Source: Streptococcus merionis DSM 19192 (GTDB lineage: Bacteria; Bacillota; Bacilli; Lactobacillales; Streptococcaceae). Taken from it: a DNA stretch of 64,000 bases. The DNA lies in NCBI RefSeq assembly GCF_000380085.1, contig NZ_KB904550.1, positions 62,001-126,000 on the forward strand, read 5' to 3'. The notes under the pieces were generated by a model. That model made no database searches, was not told the DNA's origin, and was given only the letters and a program-made list of their open reading frames with translations. Positions 27,785 to 37,104 of the stretch are shown one piece after another; within the stretch, counting starts at the first letter, position 1; every line of letters starts with the position of its first letter. The translations under genes and the position numbers were made by a program.

Positions 27785-29524
27785 CTAGTCTCCTTCCGTT
27801 AAACTTTGGTTATTGAGCTGGCTGTCCGCAATTTCACGGTAAATGTCATTGGTAGCCAGCAGTTCCTCATGAGTACCACGACCAACGATCTCGCCTTCAT
27901 TTAGAACGATAATTTGATCCGCATTCATGATAGTACCGACGCGTTGTGCCACAATGAGGACGGTCGCATCACCTGTGACTTCTTTCAGGCGACGTCGCAA
28001 TTCTGCATCAGTCTTATAGTCCAAAGCCGAGAAACTATCATCGAAAATATAAATATCTGGCTTTTTGACCACAGCACGCGCAATAGACAAGCGCTGTTTT
28101 TGACCACCGGATAGGTTACTGCCACCTTCAGCTAAGTGATGCTCGTAACCCTTCTCGGTTGACTGAATAAAGCTACCTACCTGAGAAACATCAACGGCCT
28201 GATCCAATTCAGATAACGTAGCATCTTCTTTACCGTAACGCAAGTTTTCCCCGATAGTTCCTGTAAAGAGCAAAGCCTTTTGAGGGATAAACCCAATTTT
28301 TTGGCGCAGAGCTCTGAGATTATAGTCACGAACATCAACCCCATCAACCAAGATCCGCCCGAGAGTAATATCATAAAAGCGCGGAATAAGCTGCACCAGT
28401 GACGATTTCCCTGAACCGGTTGATCCGATAAAAGCAATGGTCTCACCGGGCTTAGTCTTAAAACTAATATTATGAAGAACAGGACTTTCCGTCTCACCTG
28501 GATAGGCAAAGGTCACATTGTCAAACTCCAGATAGCCCCGCGTTTCTGTCTCTGTGACACCATTTTCATTAGGATCAATGGAGATTGGCATGGCCATGAT
28601 TTCTTGAAGTCGCTTAGCGGAGACAGCCATCCGTGGATACATGGTAAAGAGATTAGCAAACATGAGGAAAGAAAAGAGGGCATGAAAAGCATACTCAATA
28701 AAGGCAACCAAGTTACCAACCTGCAAACTACCTCTGCTAATTGACGGCAGGGCAAACCAGACAATCGCCACAATCATGACAATGATGATTTGGACAAAGA
28801 TAGGCTCTGTCAGACCAGTCAAACGAAAGAGCTTACCGGACGTTTCTTTATAGGATTCGTTGGCCTTGCTGAAACGCTCTTCCTGGAATTCTTCACGCGC
28901 AAAGGCACGGACAACCCGCAATCCTGTCAAATTCTCACGGACAAACTGGTTAATCTTATCCAAAGTCCGCTGTTGTTTCTCAGAAAGAGGGCCGGTTTTG
29001 ATAGCGACATACCAAACGGTAAGAATCAAGAAAGGTACACAAACTGCAACCACCCAACCAAGAGACGGACTAGACAAAACAATCATGACCATGGAGAAGG
29101 TCATCATAAGTGGTGTAATCATCCCCATCCGCAAGGCTTGCTCAGCAAACATCATCAGGACATAAGCGTCACTTGTAATCCGTGTCACTAGAGATGAGAC
29201 CCCAATCTGCTCATACTCATGGTGAGAATAGGTCTGAAGTTTCTCATAAAGGTCCGAGCGCATATCACGAATCATAGTCGTGGTCATCTTACTAGATGCG
29301 TACGTTAGAACGACACGTCCTATACCACCAAAAACAATGATGACCAGCATTATCCAAGTCCAAAAATAAAGCTTGTCTGGCTGATTATCAATCAAGCCTT
29401 CATCAATCATGCGAGCCAAAATCGTTGGCAAGCCCAAATTGACCAAGACAAACATAAAAGCACCGAAAATATCCAAGGCTAAAAGCTTGGGATGTCTTTT
29501 CAAATAAGACCAAATATATCTCAT
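27785..29524 (-). CDS. Heterodimeric ABC exporter, degenerate half
   Basis: A 579-aa half-transporter with six helices (1-320) and an ATPase domain (about 340-579). The signature LSGGQKQR is canonical, but Walker B ends IFDDSFSALD (Asp instead of the catalytic Glu) and the H-loop is AQRVGT (Gln for His). This is the degenerate partner expected beside the downstream subunit. AGGAGG five bases before ATG at 29524 sets the start; an upstream in-frame ATG at 29605 has none. A weak promoter TTGCCT-17-TAAACT lies at 29659-29687, just downstream of which sit repeated TTAGT motifs that could be a regulator site. Confidence 0.93.
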   Translation of the reverse strand: MRYIWSYLKRHPKLLALDIFGAFMFVLVNLGLPTILARMIDEGLIDNQPDKLYFWTWIMLVIIVFGGIGRVVLTYASSKMTTTMIRDMRSDLYEKLQTYSHHEYEQIGVSSLVTRITSDAYVLMMFAEQALRMGMITPLMMTFSMVMIVLSSPSLGWVVAVCVPFLILTVWYVAIKTGPLSEKQQRTLDKINQFVRENLTGLRVVRAFAREEFQEERFSKANESYKETSGKLFRLTGLTEPIFVQIIIVMIVAIVWFALPSISRGSLQVGNLVAFIEYAFHALFSFLMFANLFTMYPRMAVSAKRLQEIMAMPISIDPNENGVTETETRGYLEFDNVTFAYPGETESPVLHNISFKTKPGETIAFIGSTGSGKSSLVQLIPRFYDITLGRILVDGVDVRDYNLRALRQKIGFIPQKALLFTGTIGENLRYGKEDATLSELDQAVDVSQVGSFIQSTEKGYEHHLAEGGSNLSGGQKQRLSIARAVVKKPDIYIFDDSFSALDYKTDAELRRRLKEVTGDATVLIVAQRVGTIMNADQIIVLNEGEIVGRGTHEELLATNDIYREIADSQLNNQSLTEGD

Positions 29525-29658
29525 CTTTTCCTCCTGTAGATTAGACATGCACTTGTCAGCGTGACAAAGATAGGGGAGCAGGCCTGTTACCTTAGATAGC
29601 AACATTCCTAGCTCCCTGATTCCTTTTATACTATCGACTTAGTGCACGAGTTAGTACT

Positions 29659-29687
29659 AGTTTACACGATTTTTGGATGAAAGGCAA
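29659..29687 (-). promoter_or_regulatory. Candidate promoter of the ABC exporter operon
   Basis: TTGCCT (29682-29687) and TAAACT (29659-29664) are spaced 17 nt on the minus strand. TTAGT repeats overlap and follow the -10 (29640-29665). A cre-like sequence at 29709-29722 lies upstream but has two mismatches. Confidence 0.45.
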
Positions 29688-29822
29688 GTTCTGAAAAATA
29701 AAAAAATTTGTAAACGTTTCAAAAACCGCCTTTCCTAGCCAAAATGCATAGGCAGGTGATTTTAGACTATCAAGCAGCGTTTTACTGACACCACTCTATA
29801 AAATGACATTGAAAACAATCTA

Positions 29823-29925
29823 AATACTCTTTAAAATTCAAAAGAATACATCGTCAACTCGGCTTGATGGAACTTCAGCTCTATCTGCAACTTCGTTTTC
29901 TTGTCTGCTTTTGATTTTCTTTGAG
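29823..29925. repeat. BOX-like element
   Basis: AATACTCTTTAAAATTCAAA ... CATCGTCAACTCGGCTTGATGG ... GCTCTATCTGCAACTTCGTTTT ... TGCTTTTGATTTTCTTTGAG follows the boxA/boxC layout of the streptococcal BOX repeat in degenerate form. It lies in the 585-nt gap between the exporter and importer operons; the other identifiable items there are a promoter and a terminator. Confidence 0.6.
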
Positions 29926-29962
29926 CCCTCTAAAAAAGCTTAGTAAAAATTCTAAAAGCAGT

Positions 29963-30008
29963 AAAACTGCACGAAATCTTCTTTAGACACTGATTTCATG
30001 CAGTTTTT
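29963..30008 (-). terminator. Terminator of the PHP/ABC importer operon
   Basis: AAACTGCATGAAATC / GATTTCGTGCAGTTT forms a long stem with a T-rich flank on both strands, about 100 nt past the ATPase stop. Confidence 0.75.
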
Positions 30009-30109
30009 AATCGTTTAGTGAGACAAAATGGTTTAGTACGATGACTTTTTACACAGTTTGACTTCCATTTTTTAATTAACATTCACAACTATCTCATCCT
30101 TAGTTGTTC

Positions 30110-31210
30110 TCATGGTTTTGTTGAGTAGAGGTTCTCTTCTGTCTCTACATCAAAGAGATGAATTTTATACAGTTTAAAAGCTATTCCTACTACTTGACCA
30201 ACATCATAAATGTCTTTAGACGACACTTTGACAACTAGTGGTTCTGTAAGTTGCTCAACACCAACATACACCAAAGAATCATCGCCGAGCATTTCATAAG
30301 CTTCTATTTTACCAATAAATATATTTTCAGCGCTAGTAGGATCGGTTAGTAAAATGTCATTTGCTCGAATACCTAGAACTGCTCTTTGATGGCCTTTAAA
30401 GTGGAAAAAGTAATCCGAAAAATCAATGCTTGCTCGGTCAAATAAAAGCAAGGTTTGTCCCCTTGTTCCTGAAATGTTAACAGGGATAAAATTCATCGGT
30501 GGTGAACCGATAAAACTGGCAACAAACATATTACATGGAAGATGGAAGAGATTATAAGGCGTATCAATTTGTTGGATAACACCGTCTTTTAAAACTACGA
30601 TTCTGGTTCCTAGTGTCATAGCCTCAGTTTGATCATGAGTCACATAGATAAATGTAGCATCAAGCTCTTGATATAAAGTCGCAATTTCAACACGCATTTG
30701 GCCACGAAGTTTGGCGTCAAGATTTGACAAAGGTTCATCCATCAAAAATACTTTAGGGTTTCGAACCATAGCTCGTCCCATTGCGACTCGTTGTTTCTGA
30801 CCCCCAGATAGTTGTTCAGGTTTGCAGTCTAGATAGGGCTCCAATCCGAGAATCGTTGCAACTTTATAGACTGTCTTTGCAATTTCTTCTTTAGGGAATC
30901 CCTTGATTTTAAGACTATAGCCAATATTATCTCGAACAGTCATATGAGGGTAGAGCGCGTAGTTTTGAAACACCATGGCAATATCCCGCTCTGCTGGACT
31001 CAGATGATTAACGACCCTATCTTCGATCATCAGTTCTCCATCAGTGATTTCTTCCAAGCCTGCAATCATGCGCAGCAGGGTTGACTTGCCACAGCCAGAC
31101 GGACCAACAAAGATAACAAACTCTTTTTCAGTGATGTCAAGATTGAAATCCTTAATTACTAATTGATGATCATAAGCTTTCGAAATGTTATGAAATTGAA
31201 TCTTCGACAT
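30110..31210 (-). CDS. Sugar/polyol ABC importer ATPase (MalK/UgpC/MsmK type)
   Basis: A 366-aa CUT1 ATPase: Walker A GPSGCGKST (about 36-44), Q-loop NYALYPHM, signature QLSGGQKQR, Walker B VFLMDEPLSNLD, H-loop THDQTEA, and a C-terminal regulatory TOBE/MD region (about 235-366). ATG at 31210 has GAGGA upstream. Its first 23 nt overlap the HAD gene. Many streptococci use one shared MsmK for several importers; here a dedicated ATPase is encoded with its permeases and binding protein. It is the last gene of the operon. Confidence 0.92.
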   Translation of the reverse strand: MSKIQFHNISKAYDHQLVIKDFNLDITEKEFVIFVGPSGCGKSTLLRMIAGLEEITDGELMIEDRVVNHLSPAERDIAMVFQNYALYPHMTVRDNIGYSLKIKGFPKEEIAKTVYKVATILGLEPYLDCKPEQLSGGQKQRVAMGRAMVRNPKVFLMDEPLSNLDAKLRGQMRVEIATLYQELDATFIYVTHDQTEAMTLGTRIVVLKDGVIQQIDTPYNLFHLPCNMFVASFIGSPPMNFIPVNISGTRGQTLLLFDRASIDFSDYFFHFKGHQRAVLGIRANDILLTDPTSAENIFIGKIEAYEMLGDDSLVYVGVEQLTEPLVVKVSSKDIYDVGQVVGIAFKLYKIHLFDVETEENLYSTKP

Positions 31211-31952
31211 GCTTAACTCCTCTTACCCACCTCTTGTGCACCAGAAAGTCTTCCAGCTCTGATAAAGAACTTAACACATTAGGTGTATATCTCTTTAAAT
31301 CCTCTTTAAGTGATACACCACTCAGTACCCCAACAGGAATGGCATTCCCATTAAGGGCGAATTTCATATCGTTTGGAGAATCTCCGATCATCATAATTTC
31401 TTGTGGCAAACATTGCCATTGCTCTGCAACTATGTCAATAATTCGACGATCCGGTTTAACAGGAAAGCCATTGTCCGATGTCGCTAAAAAGCTAATTTTA
31501 TCTATAATCTCAAGAGTTCGTAAACACTCTAGAGTTGACTCCAATGTATCTGTTGTTACAACACCAACCTCTATCCCTTTCCTCTTAAGTTTTCTCAAAA
31601 GCTCAACCATATCTGTAAAGACTGGATAATAACCTTGTGTTTCTTTGGTAAAATAACGCACTAATTTTGTTTTAAGGGTGTCATCATCAATCCTTTCTTG
31701 GTAAATATCCTCAATAGCCTGATTTAAATCTTCTGCAATCTTATCAAAAGGTTTCCATGCAAAGCTACTTTCTGGATCAATTATTCCTTTAACAATGCCA
31801 AGCCTTTCTTCCAACTCAATCAAAGTCTGCTCAGAAAAAGATAACTGACTCTCAGATAAAATTCTCTTCAATACTGGTCTAACAGCAGGAATCCAAACCT
31901 TAAAGAAGTCAATAATTGTCCCGTCTTTGTCTAATAAAATACCTTTAATCAT
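31188..31952 (-). CDS. HAD-family phosphatase in the ABC importer operon
   Basis: A 254-aa HAD hydrolase similar to phosphoglycolate phosphatases: motif I LDKDGT (D8, D10), helical cap (about 20-95), motif II VVTTDT, motif III K near 170 (FPVKPD) and motif IV MIGDSPNDM. It overlaps the PHP gene by ATGA and the ATPase gene by 23 nt, so the three are translationally coupled. Together with the PHP enzyme it suggests that the imported compound is, or becomes, a phosphate ester. Substrate unknown. Confidence 0.88.
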   Translation of the reverse strand: MIKGILLDKDGTIIDFFKVWIPAVRPVLKRILSESQLSFSEQTLIELEERLGIVKGIIDPESSFAWKPFDKIAEDLNQAIEDIYQERIDDDTLKTKLVRYFTKETQGYYPVFTDMVELLRKLKRKGIEVGVVTTDTLESTLECLRTLEIIDKISFLATSDNGFPVKPDRRIIDIVAEQWQCLPQEIMMIGDSPNDMKFALNGNAIPVGVLSGVSLKEDLKRYTPNVLSSLSELEDFLVHKRWVRGVKHVEDSIS

Positions 31953-33466
31953 AACTCTCCCTCCAATGTACGACGTACTTCACCAAATGTCCGTAGTTCA
32001 GGGTTTCGATGACCTTTTGTAATTGGATTAGCATAGAATCTAAAATCACCTTCTGAAGTAGTTGCACCGAAACGAATCCACTGATATTCATCTGAATTTA
32101 AGTCTATTGTTCCATTAACACGATAAAGACCCAGATGAATTTGTTCAGTAGCTAATATCACTTTTTCAGTATTTATGATATAGAAAACTAAAGGATCGTG
32201 ATCCATTCTAAACAATAGTTCAAATGTGATATTAGTACAGGTATCATCAATACAATCACCATAAAAAAGTGGTCCAAGATCTTTTCCAGCCATATCTTTT
32301 TGGTGGAAGATCGTTTCTACCTGACAAAAACGGGTTACCTGACTGCGACATTGTTTTAAGGCCTTTTTAAAATTTGCTGGAGTCAATGAATCCATATAAA
32401 GCCATGTAGCCGGATCCCCTGGACTTGAAGGTAAGTCAGAATTAGGATACGACTCCGTTTGAAGCATATGGGAATCGCTGCCCCCGACAGCACAAATCCG
32501 ATACCCTTGGGACCAGAGTAAGTCAGACAGAGCCACAGCCATCTCATTAGCCTTCCTTCCATCAGCATCGGGATCGGTTTCATAGGTCGGATCGTTAATG
32601 ATTTCCAAACAGCTCAGATTCTCTAAAGCAATGTCATCATAAAGCCATTTCCAAAGATAGAGAAAGGGATGATTGATAGAGAAAAGCCAATCATTCTCAT
32701 GACATTCTTGGAGAAGTGCTTCAATACTGCGAGTAATTTCTTCTTGACTATGAGCCATGATAATCTCATTTAAGGTCATTGGACGCTTAGTCAGACCAAA
32801 GATATTGGCATGACCTCTGCCAGTTGTTACTTCTATACCGGGCAATACCATCAAGGAGGTATCTGCCCACCCTGTATGAAGGAGATTATGTTCAGTCGCG
32901 ACATAGAATTCAAGACCATCAGCAATAGCACGATCACTAACAGATTGAGGTAACTCCTTACCATCTGATAATTGTGTATGGGTATGAAGATCCCCCTTAT
33001 ACCACTTTCCTCCATGTTGATATACCTTATTTTGATCCAGTAAGCTGTAATTGAATTGTTGATCTACCCAGACTGGACCTTGTATAGCTTCAGGAACAGC
33101 AGAGCTTTCAAAATCCACACGAATGGTAAAATCAATGACCTTACCGTCTTCTAGATACTTACCATACTCGTGATTAAAAATGACTGTTAGCTTCCAATTA
33201 CCTGCATTTATCTGACCAGGTATACCACCAATCGTCGTTAATTGGCTTGTTTCTCCTATCGAAATAATTGATTGACTATGTCCTAGCTGTTTTTGAAACC
33301 TGAGACATCCCTCAGGATCTTCTAGCATCACCAAAACAAGCATAGTTAAAGGAGTAGTCAAGCTATAAGCCAGACTGAGCCCACTAGTTCCTTCAGGAAC
33401 TAAAATAGTAGCCGTTTCCTTAATTGTTTTGTCTTTTATCAGCTGAAAACTGTAAACATTTTGCAT
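31949..33466 (-). CDS. CehA/McbA-type PHP-domain metallohydrolase
   Basis: A ~505-aa protein with an N-terminal beta-rich region (about 1-150) and a PHP domain. GDLHTHTQLSDG (from about residue 158) and GGSDSH (about 320) provide His/Asp metal ligands, and TEHN and GIEVTTGRGHAN lie between them. A C-terminal beta domain follows. Family members are metal-dependent hydrolases, several acting on phosphodiesters. GAGG eight bases before ATG at 33466 favours that start over the ATG at 33487. No signal peptide, so it acts on imported material. It is coupled to the HAD phosphatase gene. Confidence 0.85.
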   Translation of the reverse strand: MQNVYSFQLIKDKTIKETATILVPEGTSGLSLAYSLTTPLTMLVLVMLEDPEGCLRFQKQLGHSQSIISIGETSQLTTIGGIPGQINAGNWKLTVIFNHEYGKYLEDGKVIDFTIRVDFESSAVPEAIQGPVWVDQQFNYSLLDQNKVYQHGGKWYKGDLHTHTQLSDGKELPQSVSDRAIADGLEFYVATEHNLLHTGWADTSLMVLPGIEVTTGRGHANIFGLTKRPMTLNEIIMAHSQEEITRSIEALLQECHENDWLFSINHPFLYLWKWLYDDIALENLSCLEIINDPTYETDPDADGRKANEMAVALSDLLWSQGYRICAVGGSDSHMLQTESYPNSDLPSSPGDPATWLYMDSLTPANFKKALKQCRSQVTRFCQVETIFHQKDMAGKDLGPLFYGDCIDDTCTNITFELLFRMDHDPLVFYIINTEKVILATEQIHLGLYRVNGTIDLNSDEYQWIRFGATTSEGDFRFYANPITKGHRNPELRTFGEVRRTLEGEL

Positions 33467-33582
33467 AGAATTTTCCTCGGTTTCCATTTATTACTTGTTG
33501 TTCTAGTTAATTTTTTTAATACCTATTTTTAACCAACGAGTCATAATTTCTATAAATTTATAGCAACAATTAACCAGAGCCT

Positions 33583-34893
33583 TTATTTTTTTAAAGCCTT
33601 ATCCAGAGCCTCTTGAGCTACCTTTTGAGCTTCATCAAGCGCTTTTTCTGCTGGTACATTTTCAAGTTCTACTTTATCTGCTGCGATTGTCAGCGCATCA
33701 TAGATCGCTCCGCCAGTCGGATCAAGTGGCAAAATAGAGCCGTGTTTGACTTGGCTGAATGGCACCAATGCTTGCGGGTTTTCGGCAACATATGCTTTAT
33801 AGTCTTTGTCTTCTAAAATATTCTTATTAACCGCTACATAACCAACTTCTTTGGTCCATTTGATCTGACTTTGAACACTGGTGAAGTATTTTATGAATTC
33901 AAAAGCACCTTCTTTTTCTTCCTCGGAAGAATTCTTCATAACAGTTAGCAAAAGAGCACTCGCCACAGGTGCAGAGCTTGTCTTGTCGCTCCAAGCTGGT
34001 TGTTCCATGGCTTGAACGATTGAAAAATCAAGATCTGCCTGATCTCCAGATGATCCTATATAACCACCCGCTGTGTTGTCCAGAACATCATCAATTGTCT
34101 TGTACCAATATTCCCAGCCTTGACCACCAGAATGTACGGTCATGATTTGATCATCGTGAATCCATTTTCTAAAGCTTTCCCAAACCTCAATCCATTCCTT
34201 AGAATTAATTTGAACAGTTTTACCATCTTCACTAATCAATTGAGCACCGTTACTCAAAGAAGCATCAATCAGGTTACTACTACCCCACATTGGTTCCCAG
34301 CCATACATAAATTTACCAGTATCCTTGATAGCTTTGGCTGCTTCTCCTAGATCCTGCCAGGTTTTGATAGATTCTGGGTTAATATTAGCTTCTTTGAAAG
34401 CAGAGATATTGTAGTACAGGACTTGCGTCGTACCATAAGCTGGAAGTCCAAATCGTTCGCCATCTTCGGATACTCCCTGCTCTGCGAACACTTCAAGGTA
34501 GTTATCCGCCTTAACATTGTCAGATGTCATCTGAGCATTTAAATCCTCAGCCAGACCATTTTCATTAAGATTACGAGCATCATCAACCCCCAAAAGCGCA
34601 AAGTCTGGAGCCTGATTACCTGCTATACCGGCTTGCAAACGGGTATAAGTTTCAGAATAATCAGCCTGTGTTACAGCCTTAATTTCAAAATCGTCTTGGC
34701 TAGCATTGTACTCATCAATGATATCTTGGACAACATTGACAGCCGTTTTTCCACCAGCGTACCAAAATTCCACCTCTACTGGGCTATCTTGAGATTGATT
34801 TTTCGTTTCTTGTACAGACTGATCACTTTGACACCCAAGAAGAATGCCCATGCTAAGTAGAGAAACAAAAGATAATGATGCTATTTTTTTCAT
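33583..34893 (-). CDS. ABC importer solute-binding lipoprotein
   Basis: A 436-aa family 1 extracellular solute-binding protein. A signal peptide ends in the lipobox ILLGC with lipidated C21. The mature domain starts VEVEFWYAGGKTAVNVVQDI, typical of MalE/UgpB-like carbohydrate or glycerophosphodiester binders. ATG at 34893 has AAAGGAAAA upstream. It sits between the MalG-type permease (34 nt upstream) and the PHP gene. It delivers the substrate to the two permeases. Confidence 0.94.
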   Translation of the reverse strand: MKKIASLSFVSLLSMGILLGCQSDQSVQETKNQSQDSPVEVEFWYAGGKTAVNVVQDIIDEYNASQDDFEIKAVTQADYSETYTRLQAGIAGNQAPDFALLGVDDARNLNENGLAEDLNAQMTSDNVKADNYLEVFAEQGVSEDGERFGLPAYGTTQVLYYNISAFKEANINPESIKTWQDLGEAAKAIKDTGKFMYGWEPMWGSSNLIDASLSNGAQLISEDGKTVQINSKEWIEVWESFRKWIHDDQIMTVHSGGQGWEYWYKTIDDVLDNTAGGYIGSSGDQADLDFSIVQAMEQPAWSDKTSSAPVASALLLTVMKNSSEEEKEGAFEFIKYFTSVQSQIKWTKEVGYVAVNKNILEDKDYKAYVAENPQALVPFSQVKHGSILPLDPTGGAIYDALTIAADKVELENVPAEKALDEAQKVAQEALDKALKK

Positions 34894-34927
34894 GATAAAT
34901 TTTCCTTTTTTATTGTTTATAAAAATA

Positions 34928-35767
34928 TTAACCTTTTAAGCCAGTTTCCCCACCTACTCCGTTTAAAATCCATCTTTGTGTAAAGGCGAAAACGATTAAG
35001 AGGGGGAAAACAATGACGGTACTGGCTGCCATGACTTTGTCCCATTCTGTGCCATAGGCACCGCCTTCAATAAAGTAATTTCGTAATCCTTGTGAGACAA
35101 GGTATTTGGTCTTGTCATTAGTGATTAAAGAAGGCCACATATAACTGTTATAGGTTGAAATAAAGCTCAAGAGGCCAAATGTGATAAAACCAGACTTGGT
35201 TAGCGGTGCAATAATCTCTCGTAAAATCCTGAAATGACCAGCTCCATCAACCTTCGCTGCTTCTACTAAACCTCTTAGAATCTGCATAAAGAATTGTCTC
35301 AGCAAAAAGAAACCAAAGATATTTACTGTGCTGGAAAGGATGAGACCTGTCAGTGTGTTCAGGAGACCTAATCTAGACAAGATTATATAACTCGGAATAT
35401 AGGTTGCTGCTGAAGGAACAGTATAGGTTCCCATGATAGTTGCAAAAAGGATCCCTTTTCCTTTGAATTTTAAAAAGACCAAAGCATAAGCCAGTAAAGC
35501 TCCAGATAGCAGTTGCAAACCAACGATGATTAAGGACGTCCACAGTGTATTCCAGATGTACAAAGGAATGGGAGAATTGGTCAAAACTTCAATGAAATTT
35601 CCCCATTGAAATTCCCTTGGAAATAGCGATCTAACAGCTATAATTTCATTCTTAGACTTAAGAGAACTCACAATCATCCAAAAGAAAGGAAAGACTGTGA
35701 CAATACTGATAAAAACTAGCAAAAGGAATCGGAGCCACTGCCTAAAGAATGGTTTTCTAGTATTCAT
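34928..35767 (-). CDS. ABC importer permease, MalG type
   Basis: A 279-aa inner-membrane permease with six helices and the CUT1 coupling motif (EAAKVDGAGHFRILREIIAPLTKSG region, about 168-192). The N-terminal FPFFWMIVSSLKSKNEI is typical of MalG/UgpE. It starts 11 nt after the MalF-type permease. AGAAGGAGG lies upstream of ATG at 35767. Confidence 0.94.
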   Translation of the reverse strand: MNTRKPFFRQWLRFLLLVFISIVTVFPFFWMIVSSLKSKNEIIAVRSLFPREFQWGNFIEVLTNSPIPLYIWNTLWTSLIIVGLQLLSGALLAYALVFLKFKGKGILFATIMGTYTVPSAATYIPSYIILSRLGLLNTLTGLILSSTVNIFGFFLLRQFFMQILRGLVEAAKVDGAGHFRILREIIAPLTKSGFITFGLLSFISTYNSYMWPSLITNDKTKYLVSQGLRNYFIEGGAYGTEWDKVMAASTVIVFPLLIVFAFTQRWILNGVGGETGLKG

Positions 35768-35778
35768 AAATCCTCCTT

Positions 35779-36666
35779 CTATGAATAGTGCAACCAGCGC
35801 TTAGAGCCCTTAAATTGAAAATAGGACAAAAGACCTGAGATCAAAATAATAACTATGATGATAACAATGGCTGGACCAGATTTGTATTCTTCAAAGCCGA
35901 GTTGATAATACATATAAAGTAAGGTGCGTGTACTTCCACTCGGTCCTCCTTGAGTCAAAACCTGAATTTGATCATAAGCTTGCAGAGAATTGATAGTAGT
36001 GATAATGATCAAGAAAAATGTGGTTGGGGAAATCAACGGCAGTGTTACGTCCCTGAACCGCTGCCACTGATTTGCACCATCCAAGGCATTGGCTTCGTAC
36101 AATTCTTTGGGTACTTTTTCAAGAGCTGAAAGATAGAGAATCATAGCGTAACCCAAACTTTTCCATACCGTTACAAGAATGACAGCCAACATCGCCGTGT
36201 CTGAACTTCTAATCCACTCTAGCGTTGCAAGTCGAAGAGCAGCGAGCACCAGATTGGCTAGACCGTCCTTAGGTTCAAAAATCCATACCCAGACAATCGA
36301 AATGGCTACTGTCGGTGTAATCCATGGTGAAAACAAAGCGAACTTGAAAAAGTTTTTACCCATCACTTCTTTATGTAGTAATAGCGCCAAGCCCAGCCCA
36401 CCAATTAATGTCGGAATAATCGTTCCCAAAGTGAAAACGATTGTATTCCATAAAGCACCGTAAAACCGACTATCCGCTAAAATGGATAGATAATTTTCAA
36501 AAAAGACAAAATCATATGTCGGACTGATAAAATTCCAATTTGTAAAACTCAACCAAATGGAATTCAAGATAGGGTATATCCAAAAAATGAGCAATGGAAT
36601 CAAAGAAGGTAAGAGAAAACCAAGGACTCTTAAACGAGAGACTAATGCTGATTGTCGTGATGTCAT
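35779..36666 (-). CDS. ABC importer permease, MalF type
   Basis: A 295-aa permease with six helices and the EAA loop (LYEANALDGANQWQRFRDVTLPLISP region). It has the standard N-terminal LIFWIYPILNSIWLSFTNWN. AGGAGC before ATG at 36666 sets the start, replacing an upstream ATG at 36711. That start overlaps, as ATGA, the stop codon of a broken SMR transporter gene, so this operon once lay directly behind the SMR gene and may now rely on its promoter or on one within the inserted repeat. Confidence 0.94.
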   Translation of the reverse strand: MTSRQSALVSRLRVLGFLLPSLIPLLIFWIYPILNSIWLSFTNWNFISPTYDFVFFENYLSILADSRFYGALWNTIVFTLGTIIPTLIGGLGLALLLHKEVMGKNFFKFALFSPWITPTVAISIVWVWIFEPKDGLANLVLAALRLATLEWIRSSDTAMLAVILVTVWKSLGYAMILYLSALEKVPKELYEANALDGANQWQRFRDVTLPLISPTTFFLIIITTINSLQAYDQIQVLTQGGPSGSTRTLLYMYYQLGFEEYKSGPAIVIIIVIILISGLLSYFQFKGSKRWLHYS

Positions 36667-36789
36667 GTCTTTGCTCCTATATTGACTAAGATGCAACCAA
36701 TTAATACGCATAGAATCCCCATAAAACTCATTAAGGATAAGTTATCGCGGAAATCAAACCAGTAACGATAATACCAATACCACACCAAA

Positions 36790-37005
36790 GGAGGCCGGGC
36801 AAGACCACCATGATGGCTTCGCCCTCACCCCCAAAACATGTAATCTTTGAAGATTACGTATAAAAAGGTCGACTTCACCTCTCATCGTTTGCGTAAACAT
36901 CTCAGCGCAGTGGTTGGGAGTAAGACTTGTTGGCCATGCCAACTTAGTCTGACCCCTGCACAGGTCATTAGGCGCTTTAGCGCCAATGAACCACTGCTGA
37001 TTGGC
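36790..37005. repeat. Repeat C, copy 2, inside the SMR gene
   Basis: Second copy of the ~215-nt element at 3614-3828, in the same orientation, ending with the ggcgctttagcgcc palindrome and CTGCTGATT. It lies directly against the surviving 3' half of the SMR gene. Confidence 0.88.
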
Positions 37006-37051
37006 AGATTTGTTCGTGTTTTACACTCCAAATCCGGCCTAATCAACTGTG

Positions 37052-37104
37052 TGGGGGTGGGAAATGAACACTATTTTGATTGCTCGAGTTCTTTCCCACT
37101 CCCC
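37052..37104. repeat. Repeat B inside the SMR gene
   Basis: GTGGGAAATGAACAC ... GAGTTCTTTCCCAC with an imperfect stem. It lies directly against the surviving 5' half of the SMR gene, next to repeat C, so the two form a composite insertion of about 315 nt. Confidence 0.8.

Noticed and set aside
29709..29722. cre-like TGTAAACGTTTCAA upstream of the ABC exporter promoter
   Set aside because: Two mismatches in the 3' half and a position upstream of the -35; too weak to call.
36754..36942. 62-codon minus-strand open frame across repeat C
   Set aside because: It reads through the repeat in another frame; only its last part overlaps the broken SMR gene.
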